Part shown: positions 17,784-26,738 of the stretch, one piece after another
Numbering within the stretch: the first letter of the stretch is position 1
How the letters are laid out: the number at the start of each line of letters is the position of its first letter
Assembly (NCBI RefSeq): GCF_018619435.1
Contig: NZ_JAHFZF010000015.1
Span: forward strand, 1 to 64,000
Direction: 5' to 3'
Length of the DNA: 64,000 nt
Source: Rhodoferax sp. U11-2br
GTDB lineage: Bacteria; Pseudomonadota; Gammaproteobacteria; Burkholderiales; Burkholderiaceae_C
The notes under the pieces: model-generated
Database searches by the model: none
The model's input: the letters and a program-made list of their open reading frames with translations, nothing else
What the model was told of the DNA's origin: nothing
Program-made: the position numbers and the translations under genes

Positions 17784-19226
17784 TCAGTGCACCAAATTGG
17801 CTAGCTGGCGGGCCAATCGGTTGTGCCTCTCAACCAACGGGCCCAGTTCCAGCGTGCTGAGTTGCCCTTTTCGCACCACAACGGTGCCGTTGACGACGGT
17901 GTAAGCCGCTTGTGGGCTGGCGCACAACAACAGTGCGCCGACCGGGTCATACACCGCCGCACCGGCAAATGCCAGCGTCTCCAGATCAAACAAGGCCAGA
18001 TCGGCACACATGCCGACCGCCAGGTGGCCAATGTCGGGCCGTCCCAGCACCTGCGCGCCACCGCGTGTAGCGATGGTCAGCGCATCACGCGCGGTCATCT
18101 CGGCTGGCCCCAGATCACAGCCAAAAAAAGTGCGCTGTGAACCGTCCGCCTGGGTCCGTGTTTCTGGCGGCAACATGGCCCGGCCCACACGGGCCAGCAA
18201 CAGGGCCTGGCGTGCTTCGTTGACCATGTGGGCGGCGTCGTTGCTGGCGCTGCCATCCACTCCCAGGCCGACCGGTACACCGGCATTGAGCATCTTGCGG
18301 ATCGGCGCAATGCCCGAGCCCAGGCGCATGTTGCTGCACGGGCAGTGCGCCACCCCGGTGCGCGTGGCTGCAAACAGGCTGATGCCAGCCTCATCGAGCT
18401 TGACGCAGTGGGCATGCCAGACATCGGGGCCGAGCCAGCCCAGGTCTTGTGCGTACTGTGCGGGGGTGCAATTGAATTTTTCGCGACTGTAGGCCAGGTC
18501 GTGGTCGTTCTCGGCCAGATGGGTGTGCAGGCGTACCTGGTAGTTGCGTGCCAACAGGGCCGACTGGCGCATCAGATCTTGACTTACGCTGAAGGGTGAA
18601 CACGGTGCCACCGCCACATTCACCATCGCACCATGACGTGGGTCATGCCAGGTCTCGATCAGGCGTTGGGTGTCTTTGAGGATGAACGCCTCGTTCTCGA
18701 CCACGGCATCGGGCGGCAAACCCCCTTGCGACTGGCCCACACTCATGCTGCCCCGGCTGGCGACAAAACGCATGCCGATGGCCTGGGCGGCCTCAATGCT
18801 GTCATCCAGCCGCACCCCATTGGGGTAGATGTAGAGGTGGTCGCTGCTGGTGGTGCAGCCGCTCAGCAGCAGCTCGGCCATCGCGATCTGGGTGCTGACC
18901 CGCACCATTTCGGGTGTCAGCCCGGCCCAGATCGGGTACAGGCCACGCAACCAGCCAAACAACTCGGCGTTTTGCACCTCAGGAATAGCCCGGGTGAGGC
19001 TCTGGGTCATGTGGTGGTGGGTGTTGATCAGGCCGGGCGTCACCAGATGGCCACGCGCGTTGATCACCTCGTCGGCCGTGTTTGGCAGCTGTGCCGCAGG
19101 TCCGATGGCCTCGATGGTGTTGCCACGGATGAACACCGAGGCGTCCCTCAACTCGCGCGCGGCCAGGGGATCGGCGTTGTCAAAGGTGGCGATGCAGTGG
19201 GCGTTGTGGATCAGCAGGGTCTGCAT
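17784..19226 (-). CDS. 8-oxoguanine deaminase (amidohydrolase superfamily)
   Basis: 480 aa metal-dependent hydrolase. It carries the zinc site NTHHHMTQSLTRA, then HTHLAEND, the distal His in HAHCVKLDE and the catalytic Asp in LGVDGSASND. The phrases GSMSVGQSQGGLPPD and APCSPFSVSQDLMRQ match the family typified by P. aeruginosa Pa0142, which deaminates 8-oxoguanine to urate. Family members are often annotated as hydroxydechloroatrazine ethylaminohydrolase, so that alternative should be kept. The surrounding purine genes support the purine reading. The start MQTLLIHN was chosen, and 40 further upstream codons lack similarity. Confidence 0.85.
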   Translation of the reverse strand: MQTLLIHNAHCIATFDNADPLAARELRDASVFIRGNTIEAIGPAAQLPNTADEVINARGHLVTPGLINTHHHMTQSLTRAIPEVQNAELFGWLRGLYPIWAGLTPEMVRVSTQIAMAELLLSGCTTSSDHLYIYPNGVRLDDSIEAAQAIGMRFVASRGSMSVGQSQGGLPPDAVVENEAFILKDTQRLIETWHDPRHGAMVNVAVAPCSPFSVSQDLMRQSALLARNYQVRLHTHLAENDHDLAYSREKFNCTPAQYAQDLGWLGPDVWHAHCVKLDEAGISLFAATRTGVAHCPCSNMRLGSGIAPIRKMLNAGVPVGLGVDGSASNDAAHMVNEARQALLLARVGRAMLPPETRTQADGSQRTFFGCDLGPAEMTARDALTIATRGGAQVLGRPDIGHLAVGMCADLALFDLETLAFAGAAVYDPVGALLLCASPQAAYTVVNGTVVVRKGQLSTLELGPLVERHNRLARQLANLVH

Positions 19227-19358
19227 GGTCGTCGGAATCGGTGGTGTTCGAAGGGGGCATGTTCGCATCAATGGCCTGGTCCCGATACCGGGCAAAGCGG
19301 GCAGAAGCCCGATGTTGTAGGTGAAGATGTGGTTGTTTCGCGTCAAAACAGGCCTTGT

Positions 19359-19372
19359 TTGATCTATCTCAA
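19359..19372 (+). promoter_or_regulatory. FNR/ANR-type operator upstream of a Crp/Fnr gene
   Basis: TTGATCTATCTCAA matches the FNR consensus TTGAT-N4-ATCAA at nine of ten positions. It ends 35 bases before the ATG of the adjacent regulator, whose recognition helix has the ExxSR residues expected to read this half-site, so self-control or control by another Fnr protein is likely. Inference from sequence only. Confidence 0.55.
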
Positions 19373-19407
19373 GGTTGTCAACTTGGGATTACGGCACAGT
19401 CACTCCC

Positions 19408-20031
19408 ATGTTCTCAGTACACACCATCAATCCGCAGGCGCAAATGCGCACCCTTAACCGTGGTCAAGTCCTGCTGCGCCGCGGGTTTGAGGCGGATCAA
19501 GTTTGTTACATCGAGTCCGGCCGCGTGGCGCTGGGTGTCATGGGCGCTGAGGAGATGGAACACCAGATTGGTGTGTTGGAGGGCCCGTGCTGGCTCGACG
19601 CCAGCTCGGTGGTGCTGGGTTTGCCACATCTGGTGGATGCGGTGGCGGACACCCCCTTGCAACTGTGCTCGGTTGCCACCACAGATTTCAAAAAAGCCAT
19701 TGCCGACATGCATGGTTCTGCCCAGGCGGTGCTGACCGATGTGGCGATGGCGCACCGTCGCCAGACCGAATTTGCGATGAGCCGTCTGGCCAAAGATGCC
19801 GAAGCACGTTGCGCCGAATGGCTGCTGAGCCATGCCCGTTTTGGTGCCAAGGGTGATTTGGCGGTGGAGCTGCAGCAGCGCAAACGCAGCATTGCCGCGC
19901 AGCTCGGTATTGCGCCAGAGACTTTCTCGCGGGTGTTGCGCACCCTGCGTGAAAAACGCCTGATCAGCGGTTCGGGCCGGGTGTTGAACCTGGTCAACCC
20001 GAGTGCATTGCGCTCTCTCGCCGGTTTCTGA
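19408..20031 (+). CDS. Crp/Fnr-family transcriptional regulator
   Basis: 207 aa from ATG 19408. A TTG 33 bases upstream would run through the operator region and is unlikely. The N-terminal barrel (about 10-110) is shortened and has lost the cyclic-nucleotide signature. The C-terminal helix-turn-helix RSIAAQLGIAPETFSR has the Fnr-type ExxSR pattern. Four scattered cysteines are present but no FNR cluster motif at the N-terminus, so oxygen sensing through iron-sulfur is not evident. It is divergent from the 8-oxoguanine deaminase gene and convergent with xdhAB, placing it inside the purine block. It may respond to nitric oxide or oxygen like DNR-type regulators, which is speculation. Confidence 0.88.
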   Translation: MFSVHTINPQAQMRTLNRGQVLLRRGFEADQVCYIESGRVALGVMGAEEMEHQIGVLEGPCWLDASSVVLGLPHLVDAVADTPLQLCSVATTDFKKAIADMHGSAQAVLTDVAMAHRRQTEFAMSRLAKDAEARCAEWLLSHARFGAKGDLAVELQQRKRSIAAQLGIAPETFSRVLRTLREKRLISGSGRVLNLVNPSALRSLAGF

Positions 20032-20050
20032 GTCCCTCCCCAAACTATCC

Positions 20051-20075
20051 AAACGCCGCTTCTGCGGCGTTTTTC
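20051..20075. terminator. Intrinsic terminator
   Basis: AACGCCGC (20052-20059) / GCGGCGTT (20064-20071) with TTCT loop, followed by TTTT. It ends the Crp/Fnr gene. On the opposite strand the repeat is flanked by only a few T, so it may also help end xdhB. Confidence 0.85.
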
Positions 20076-20109
20076 GTTTCTGACAGGTCCGTGCACCCAG
20101 GCTGGCCAT

Positions 20110-22428
20110 TCAGCGCGCCTGTGTCAGGGCTTTGAGCAGTTTTTCCGGTGTCGCCGGTGCGTTGAGCTGCACCACCTCGCCATCATCCCGCGCACGCGCC
20201 ACCGCGTCGCGCAGCGCCTCAAACACACTGATGGCGAGCATGAAGGGTGGTTCCCCCACGGCTTTGGAGCCACCGACGTTGTCCTCGGTGTTGGGCGCGT
20301 CCCACAAATCGACCTTGAAATGGGCGGGGATGTCACCCGCGGTCGGGATCTTGTAGGTGCTGGGGGCGTGGGTGGTTAACAAACCCTTGTCATTCCAGAC
20401 CAGCTCTTCGGTGGTGAGCCAGCCCATGCCCTGCACAAATCCCCCTTCGATCTGGCCCACGTCCAGCCCGGGGTTGATGGAGCGACCGACGTCGTGCAGG
20501 ATGTCGACACGCATCACCTTGTTCTCGCCAGTCAGGGTGTCGATGGCGACTTCGGTACACGCCGCGCCATACGCAAAGTAATAAAACGGCCGACCACTCA
20601 GCGTGGTTTTGTCGTAATGGATCTTGGGCGTGCGGTAAAAACCATCGCTCCAGAGCTGGATGCGGTTGGCATAGGCAAGCTGCACCACCGCATCGAACGT
20701 GCGCGTGGTCTTGGGGGTGAACACCTGGCCGCCCTGGAAGGTGACCGCACCGGCGCCCACACCGTCGAGCCCGCCGACAAAAGCCGCCAAGTTGTCACGC
20801 ACATGGCGCGCCGCAAACTGGGCCGCGCGGCCATTGAGGTCGGTACCGGCCGAGGCCGCAGTGGCCGAGGCGTTGGGGATTTTGCTGGTGTCACTCGCCG
20901 TGGCCAGCACCTTGGCCAGCGGCACACCCAGTTCGTCGGCCACGATCTGTGCCACCTTGGTGTTGAGGCCCTGGCCCATCTCGACCCCGCCGTGGTTGAC
21001 CTGCACACTGCCGTCCAGGTACACATGCACCAGCGCACCAGCCTGGTTGAACAGCGTGGCGGTGAAGCTGATACCAAATTTGATCGGTGTCAGGGCGATG
21101 CCACGCTTGAGCGTCTGCTGCTGCTTGTTCCATGCGGAAATGGCTTCCAGCCTTTGTTGGTATTGGGCTGACTGCTCCAGTGTTGAGAGCAAGGGCTGCA
21201 GGATATTGCCTTCCACCTGCATGCCGTAGTGGGTGGTGTCGCGGCGCAGGCCGGGCTCGGCAGGGTTGAGCGGCTCATCGCTGTAGAGGTTGCACAAGCG
21301 CACGGTTAATGGGTCGAGCCCGAGCTGGCGCGCGATGTCGCCCAGAATCGTTTCGGTCACGATCATGCCCTGCGGCCCGCCAAAACCACGAAACGCGGTG
21401 TGGCTTTGGGTGTGGAGCTTGAGCCGGTAGGAGGTGATGGCCACATCCTGCAGGTAATAGGCGTTGTCGGCGTGGAAGATCGCGCGGTCGGCCACCGGGC
21501 CGGACAGATCGGCGCTGAAACCACAGTGTGCAGCCATCATCAGTTTGAGGCCACACAGGCGGCCGGTGTCATCAAACCCCACGGTGTACTGGTAACTGAA
21601 CGGGTGGCGTTTGCCGGTGATCAGAAAGTCGTCGTCGCGGTCCAGCCGCAACTTGACCGGGCGTTTCACCTTGGCGGCGGCCACCGCCGCCCACACTGCC
21701 AGATGGCCGGCCTGGGTTTCCTTGCCACCAAATCCGCCACCGAGTCGGCGGCATTCAACCCGCACCGCGTGGTTGTCCAGCCCCAGCGCATGCGCCGCCC
21801 AGTGCTGTACCTCGCCCGGGTGCTGGCTGCTGCTGTAGATTAACCACTGGTTTTGCTCCTGCGGCAGCGCGTAGGCGATCTGGCCTTCCAGGTAAAAGTG
21901 TTCTTGGCCACCGACTTCGAGCATGCCCGAGAGTTGGTGCGGCGCACGGGCCAGCGCCGCCTCGGCGTCACCTCGGGCCACCGTCACGGGTGGCAACACA
22001 TAACTTTTAGCGGCCAGAGCGTCGGGGACCGTAAGGATCGCGGGCAGCGGTGTGATGTCGAGCTTGACCAGCCGCGCAGCACGTCGGGCCAGCATCACGT
22101 CATTGGCTACGACCAGGCCAATCACCTGGCCAATGTGCTGGACGGTGTCACGGGCGAACACCGGCTCGTCCCCGGCAAAGGCTGCCAGCATGGGGTCGCC
22201 CGGCACATCACTTGCCAAAACAATAGCAACTACCCCAGGCAAGGCAAGGGCTGCAGCCGTATGGATCTCATTGATCCTGCCGTGCGCCACGGTGGATAGG
22301 ATGGGCGCCGCGTACAAGGTGCCGCGTAACTCGGGCAGGTCGTCGATGTAGGGGGCGGCGCCGGCGATTTGTGCACGGGCACTTTCGTGGGCCACGGTGT
22401 GGCCGATGCTCTGGGTGGTGGTGCTCAT
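20110..22428 (-). CDS. xdhB: Xanthine dehydrogenase, molybdopterin-binding subunit
   Basis: 772 aa large subunit oxidising hypoxanthine and xanthine to urate. It begins with IGHTVAHESARAQIAGAAPYIDDLPE, residues about 7-32. Family stretches include GGQEHFYLEGQ, RRLGGGFGGKE (substrate/cofactor region), RGFGGPQG, GGVEMGQGLNTK and AVGEPPFMLA with the active-site glutamate. The start overlaps the xdhA stop as ATGA. No xdhC (cofactor sulfuration/insertion factor) follows. Downstream is only the terminator shared with the regulator gene. Confidence 0.96.
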   Translation of the reverse strand: MSTTTQSIGHTVAHESARAQIAGAAPYIDDLPELRGTLYAAPILSTVAHGRINEIHTAAALALPGVVAIVLASDVPGDPMLAAFAGDEPVFARDTVQHIGQVIGLVVANDVMLARRAARLVKLDITPLPAILTVPDALAAKSYVLPPVTVARGDAEAALARAPHQLSGMLEVGGQEHFYLEGQIAYALPQEQNQWLIYSSSQHPGEVQHWAAHALGLDNHAVRVECRRLGGGFGGKETQAGHLAVWAAVAAAKVKRPVKLRLDRDDDFLITGKRHPFSYQYTVGFDDTGRLCGLKLMMAAHCGFSADLSGPVADRAIFHADNAYYLQDVAITSYRLKLHTQSHTAFRGFGGPQGMIVTETILGDIARQLGLDPLTVRLCNLYSDEPLNPAEPGLRRDTTHYGMQVEGNILQPLLSTLEQSAQYQQRLEAISAWNKQQQTLKRGIALTPIKFGISFTATLFNQAGALVHVYLDGSVQVNHGGVEMGQGLNTKVAQIVADELGVPLAKVLATASDTSKIPNASATAASAGTDLNGRAAQFAARHVRDNLAAFVGGLDGVGAGAVTFQGGQVFTPKTTRTFDAVVQLAYANRIQLWSDGFYRTPKIHYDKTTLSGRPFYYFAYGAACTEVAIDTLTGENKVMRVDILHDVGRSINPGLDVGQIEGGFVQGMGWLTTEELVWNDKGLLTTHAPSTYKIPTAGDIPAHFKVDLWDAPNTEDNVGGSKAVGEPPFMLAISVFEALRDAVARARDDGEVVQLNAPATPEKLLKALTQAR

Positions 22429-23891
22429 AGACCCTCCAGCGTCAGATCGGCCAGCGTCACAAGGGTTTGCCTCTGGCTCTCCAACCAGAAGCGCTGCATC
22501 AGGTTGCCCAGCACCTGTCGGCGGTAGTCGCTGCTGGCGCGCATGTCGGAGATCGGCTGGAACTCCTGGCGCAGCGTGGCGGTAGCGGTTTCTACCGTGG
22601 CTGCGGTCCAGGCTTGGTCGCTCAGTGCGGCTTCGGTCTGAAATGCGCGCACCGGTGTGGCAGCCACGCCGCCAACGCCGATGGAGGCTTGGCTCACAAC
22701 ACCGTCCTGTACCTGCAGCCGAATCGCGAGGCAGACCGCAGAAATATCGTCCTCCTGGCGTTTGGAGATTTTGTAGACCCGCAGCAGTTCACCGGGCTCG
22801 GGCTTGGGCACGATGATCTGCGTCAGCAGTTCGTCGCTTGCCATCACATTCTGGCGATAGCCGGTGTAGAGCGCCTCCAGCGCCAGCTCGCGGCTGCCAC
22901 GCACACTGGCCAGTTGCACACGCGCCTGCAGCGCAATCAGCAGCGGCATCGAGTCCCCAATCGGTGAGCCATTGGCCACATTGCCACCGAGCGTGCCCGA
23001 GTTGCGCACGGGCGCCCCGGCAAAACGATTGGCAAAAGCAGAGAGAGCAGGGCGGTCCTGGACCAGCGCGGCAAAAGCGTCGGTCAGCGTCACCGCCGCG
23101 CCGATGCGCAGGTGGGTGTCGTCGGTGCTGATCTGGCGCAACTCGGCCACCCGGGTCACATCGAGCACCTGGGCAAAGTCCTTGTGCAACTTGTTGATCC
23201 ACAAGCCCACATCGGTGCAACCCGCGACGATCTGCGCCTGCGGGTGGGCTGCACGTAGGGTCAACAACTCAGCCAGTGTGGTGGGCGATTTATAAGAAAA
23301 ATCGGCCTCCAGCCCTTTGGGTACATGGGCTATTTGCTCCAGTTTTAAGAGTATTTCAGCCTCGTCGAGGGTGACCCGGGGCAGCGTCTGCATCTGCTGT
23401 GCGGCATCCAGAATCGGCCGGTAACCGGTGCAGCGGCACAGGTTGCCCGACAGCGCCTCCTGGGCACCCTCGCGGTTCACAGGTTTGCCCTGGCAAACCT
23501 GGTTCTGGTACAGGCCAAACAGGCTCATGGCAAACCCCGGTGTACAAAAGCCGCATTGGCTGGCGTGTTGGTTGAGCAGCGCCTGTTGCACCGGGTGCAA
23601 GCTGCCGTCGGCAGCACTCAGGTCCTGCGCGGTCCACAGCGCCAGACCGTGGATCGAATGCGCCAGGCGGATGCAGCTGTTGACCGCGCTGTAGTGCAGG
23701 TGGTCGCCACGTTGTTCACCGATCACCACGGTGCAGGCGCCGCAATCCCCTTCGTTACAGCCTTCTTTGGTGGCGGTCAGGCCCAGGTCGTCGCGCAACA
23801 GTTGCAGCAGGGTGCGGGTCGGTGGCACCTCGCGCAAGTGAATGATCTGACCACGGTGCACAAAGGAAAGCTCGGGATGGGGCATAAACAT
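22425..23891 (-). CDS. xdhA: Xanthine dehydrogenase, iron-sulfur and FAD subunit
   Basis: 488 aa small subunit. It has the plant-type [2Fe-2S] motif GCNEGDCGACTVV and the second cluster motif CGFCTPGF ... LCRCTGYRPI. The FAD domain has VAGCTDVGLWINK and GTLGGNVANGSPIGDS. The segment between the iron-sulfur and FAD parts (residues about 184-197) coincides with repeat copy H. ATG ATG-spaced alternatives exist (residues 1 and 3). Divergent from the nucleoside ABC genes over 209 bases, a likely shared control region in which I see no clear operator. Confidence 0.96.
   Translation of the reverse strand: MFMPHPELSFVHRGQIIHLREVPPTRTLLQLLRDDLGLTATKEGCNEGDCGACTVVIGEQRGDHLHYSAVNSCIRLAHSIHGLALWTAQDLSAADGSLHPVQQALLNQHASQCGFCTPGFAMSLFGLYQNQVCQGKPVNREGAQEALSGNLCRCTGYRPILDAAQQMQTLPRVTLDEAEILLKLEQIAHVPKGLEADFSYKSPTTLAELLTLRAAHPQAQIVAGCTDVGLWINKLHKDFAQVLDVTRVAELRQISTDDTHLRIGAAVTLTDAFAALVQDRPALSAFANRFAGAPVRNSGTLGGNVANGSPIGDSMPLLIALQARVQLASVRGSRELALEALYTGYRQNVMASDELLTQIIVPKPEPGELLRVYKISKRQEDDISAVCLAIRLQVQDGVVSQASIGVGGVAATPVRAFQTEAALSDQAWTAATVETATATLRQEFQPISDMRASSDYRRQVLGNLMQRFWLESQRQTLVTLADLTLEGL
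23303..23340 (+). repeat. Dispersed palindromic repeat, copy H, inside xdhA
   Basis: GGCCTCCAGCCCTTTGGG ... CATGGGCTATTTGCTCC in the copy A orientation, on the strand opposite to the gene. In the gene it reads LEQIAHVPKGLEADF, the linker between the iron-sulfur and FAD domains. The same frame is used by copies F and I (PGLEA, KGLEPD). Confidence 0.6.
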
Positions 23892-24100
23892 GGGGCCACA
23901 AGGCGGCGGTTGGTGTCAGGTAAAAGAGCGTTTTTAGCAGGTTTGGAGCAAGATCCTTGCCAAGGGTGGCATTGTCCTTGCTTTGAATTGATTGTTGCTT
24001 TGGGCGCTGAGTGGCCCGGTTTATTCAATACACTTCCGTCCAAAATCATTTTCCGCCCACCTTTGCTCGGTTTTCTGAAACACATCTTGCGCGTCCGTCC

Positions 24101-25678
24101 ATGACCACTCCCCGACTCCAACTCAGCGGCATCACCAAGCGTTACCCCAGCGTGGTGGCCAACAGTGAAGTCAATCTGGTGGTGCTTCCCGGCGAAACCC
24201 ATGCGGTGCTTGGTGAAAACGGCGCTGGCAAATCGACCCTGATGAAGATCATCTATGGCTCGGTCAAGCCCGACGAGGGTTCGGTGCTGTTCAATGGCCA
24301 GCCGGTGCACATCAAAAATCCGCAGGAGGCGCGGGCCCTGGGCATCAGCATGGTGTTCCAGCATTTCAGCTTGTTTGACACCATCACCGTGGCAGAAAAC
24401 GTCTGGCTGGGTTTGAGCAAGACACTGAGTCTGGCGGAAGTGACCCGCAATATCGAGGTCAAGGCCGCTGAGTACGGGCTGGATATCGACCCGACGCGCC
24501 CGGTGCACACCCTGAGTGTGGGTGAGATGCAGCGGGTGGAGATCATCCGTGCGCTGCTGACCAACCCGCAGTTGCTGATTCTGGATGAGCCGACCTCGGT
24601 GCTCACACCACAGGCGGTCGACAAGTTATTTGTGGTGCTCAAGAAACTGGCTAGCGAGGGCTGCAGCATCCTCTACATCAGCCACAAGCTGCATGAAATC
24701 CGCGAACTCTGCAATGCCTGCACCGTGTTGCGCGGTGGCAAGGTCACCGGTGTCTGCAACCCGGCGCAGGAAAGCAATGCCTCCCTGTCCAAGCTGATGA
24801 TCGGCGCCGAGCCGCCGCAGCTGACGCACCGGGCGCAAGACCCCGGCCCGAGTGTGCTGCGGGTCAGCAACCTGACGCTGGCGCGTGAGGACCAGTTTGG
24901 CGTCGACCTGGAAGCGGTGTCCTTTGAAGTGCGTGCCGGTGAGGTGGTGGGTATTGCCGGTGTCTCTGGCAACGGTCAGAAAGAACTGTTGTGCGCCTTG
25001 TCGGGTGAAGACACCCGCGCCAAACCCGGCAGTGTGCGCATGGGCCGCATCGATGTAGCGGCGATGCACCCGGGGCGCCGGCGCAAACTGGGCCTGCATT
25101 TTGTGCCCGAGGAGCGCCTGGGCCGTGGCGCGGTGCCGACCTTGCCCTTGGCACACAACCTGTTGCTGACACGCCAGGAGGCGATCGCCTACCCGCGTTT
25201 TTTGGGGGGCTGGGTGCGGCTCAGCCAGCTGGAGGCGCAGGCGGACGACATCATCAACCGCTTCAAGGTCAAGGCCGGTGGGCCGCGCTCGCTGGCGCGT
25301 TCACTCTCGGGCGGCAATTTGCAGAAATTCATTGTCGGGCGCGAGATTGACGCCAAACCCAAGCTGTTCATCGTCTCGCAGCCGACCTGGGGTGTGGATG
25401 TGGGCGCTGCTGCACAGATTCGGGGTGAGATTCTGGCGATGCGAGACGCTGGTTGTGCGGTGCTGGTGGTGAGTGAAGAGCTCGATGAGTTGTTTGAGGT
25501 GTGTGACCGGCTGCATGTGATTGCGCGTGGCCAGTTGTCGCCCTCGGTGCCGGTGGCGCAGGCCACGGTTGAAAAGATTGGGGAATGGATGAGTGGGTTG
25601 TGGGATGTGGAGGTGCAGGCGCATCTGGCCGAGATGTCGGGTGTGGTGGTGCAGGAGGCGGGTCATGCTGAAGCTTGA
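24101..25678 (+). CDS. Nucleoside-type ABC transporter ATPase (tandem domains, NupA/YufO-like)
   Basis: 525 aa with two ATPase domains. The first has Walker A GENGAGKSTLMK, signature LSVGEMQRVEIIRAL and Walker B LLILDEPTSVLTP. The second has the degenerate P-loop GVSGNGQKELL and signature LSGGNLQKFIVGREI, typical of BMP-linked nucleoside importers and sugar importers. The ATG at 24101 fits the family N-terminus TTPRLQLSGITKRYP. The two permease genes follow with overlaps and a BMP-family binding protein completes the set. Purine genes on both sides favour nucleosides or nucleobases as substrate. Confidence 0.92.
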   Translation: MTTPRLQLSGITKRYPSVVANSEVNLVVLPGETHAVLGENGAGKSTLMKIIYGSVKPDEGSVLFNGQPVHIKNPQEARALGISMVFQHFSLFDTITVAENVWLGLSKTLSLAEVTRNIEVKAAEYGLDIDPTRPVHTLSVGEMQRVEIIRALLTNPQLLILDEPTSVLTPQAVDKLFVVLKKLASEGCSILYISHKLHEIRELCNACTVLRGGKVTGVCNPAQESNASLSKLMIGAEPPQLTHRAQDPGPSVLRVSNLTLAREDQFGVDLEAVSFEVRAGEVVGIAGVSGNGQKELLCALSGEDTRAKPGSVRMGRIDVAAMHPGRRRKLGLHFVPEERLGRGAVPTLPLAHNLLLTRQEAIAYPRFLGGWVRLSQLEAQADDIINRFKVKAGGPRSLARSLSGGNLQKFIVGREIDAKPKLFIVSQPTWGVDVGAAAQIRGEILAMRDAGCAVLVVSEELDELFEVCDRLHVIARGQLSPSVPVAQATVEKIGEWMSGLWDVEVQAHLAEMSGVVVQEAGHAEA

Positions 25679-26738
25679 AGCGCGTCCCGAGCCGTCCAAA
25701 ATCTGGACCTTTGCCTCGCCTTTGCTGGCGCTGGTGATCACGGTGCTCATTGGTACGCTGATGTTTGTGGCTTTGGGCAAAGACCCGGTCAAAGGGCTGC
25801 AGATGTTTTTCTGGCTGCCCATCAGCAGCGCCTACGCCTGGGGTGAACTGCTGGTCAAGGCCACACCCCTGCTGATCATTGCGCTGGGGCTGGCCGTGTG
25901 TTTCCGCTCGAACGTCTGGAACATCGGTGCCGAGGGCCAGTACATCATCGGTGCCATTTTTGCCTCGGGTGTGGCGCTGCTGGCTGAGCCGGGCACCAGT
26001 GCCTGGATCGTGCTGCCGATCCTGATCGCCGGGGTGCTGGGTGGCATGGTCTGGGCTGGCATCACTGCCTTGTTGCGTGACCGCTTCCATGCCAACGAGA
26101 TTCTGGTGAGCCTGATGCTGGTCTATGTGGCGGTGCAGCTGTTGAGTTACCTGGTGGGCGGGCCTTGGAAAGACCCGATGGGTTTCAACTTTCCGCAAAG
26201 CAAGACCTTTGAGGCAGTGACCCACATTCCGAGGCTGTTTGCGGGCTCACGCGTGAGCATCGGGGTGTTTTTTGCCTTGCTGGGTGTGACTGTGTTGTGG
26301 GTGTTCCTGTTTCGCACCCGTGCCGGGTTTTCGCTGCAGGTGGGTGGGCTGGCACCAGCGGCGGCGCGTTACGCGGGCTTTTCGTCGCGCAAGGCCTTGT
26401 GGACGGCGCTGCTGATCTCGGGCGGGGCGGCCGGGCTGGCCGGGGCGTTGGAGGTGGCCGGGCCGATCGGTCAGCTGACCATTTATGTGCCTGCGGGTTA
26501 CGGGTTTGCCGCCATCATCGTCGCCTTTGTCGGGCGCCTGCACCCGGTCGGCATGGTGTTCTCGGCCTTGTTGATGAGCATGTTTTACATTGGGGGTGAG
26601 CTGGCGCAGTCGCGTCTGGGGCTGACCAAATCCCTTACCGGTGTGTTCCAGGGCCTGCTGCTGTTCAGCCTGTTGGCCTGCGACACCCTGATGAACTACC
26701 GCCTGGTGTGGCAAAAGCAAAAGAACAGGAGTGAGTGA
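25665..26738 (+). CDS. Nucleoside-type ABC transporter permease 1 (NupB/YufP-like)
   Basis: 357 aa inner-membrane permease with about nine hydrophobic segments. Family stretches FRSNVWNIGAEGQYIIGAI, RFHANEILVSLMLVYVA and GYGFAAIIVAFVGRLHPVG. The ATG lies inside the end of the ATPase gene (14-base overlap) after GGAGGCGGG, so translation is coupled. It pairs with the next permease to form the channel. Confidence 0.92.
   Translation: MLKLEARPEPSKIWTFASPLLALVITVLIGTLMFVALGKDPVKGLQMFFWLPISSAYAWGELLVKATPLLIIALGLAVCFRSNVWNIGAEGQYIIGAIFASGVALLAEPGTSAWIVLPILIAGVLGGMVWAGITALLRDRFHANEILVSLMLVYVAVQLLSYLVGGPWKDPMGFNFPQSKTFEAVTHIPRLFAGSRVSIGVFFALLGVTVLWVFLFRTRAGFSLQVGGLAPAAARYAGFSSRKALWTALLISGGAAGLAGALEVAGPIGQLTIYVPAGYGFAAIIVAFVGRLHPVGMVFSALLMSMFYIGGELAQSRLGLTKSLTGVFQGLLLFSLLACDTLMNYRLVWQKQKNRSE

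Noticed and set aside
22205..22265. Repeat-like sequence inside xdhB (GCAGCCCTTGCC ... GTAGTTGCTATTG)
   Set aside because: The encoded ALALPGVVAIVLASDVPG is the normal conserved sequence of the xanthine dehydrogenase family, so the resemblance is probably chance.
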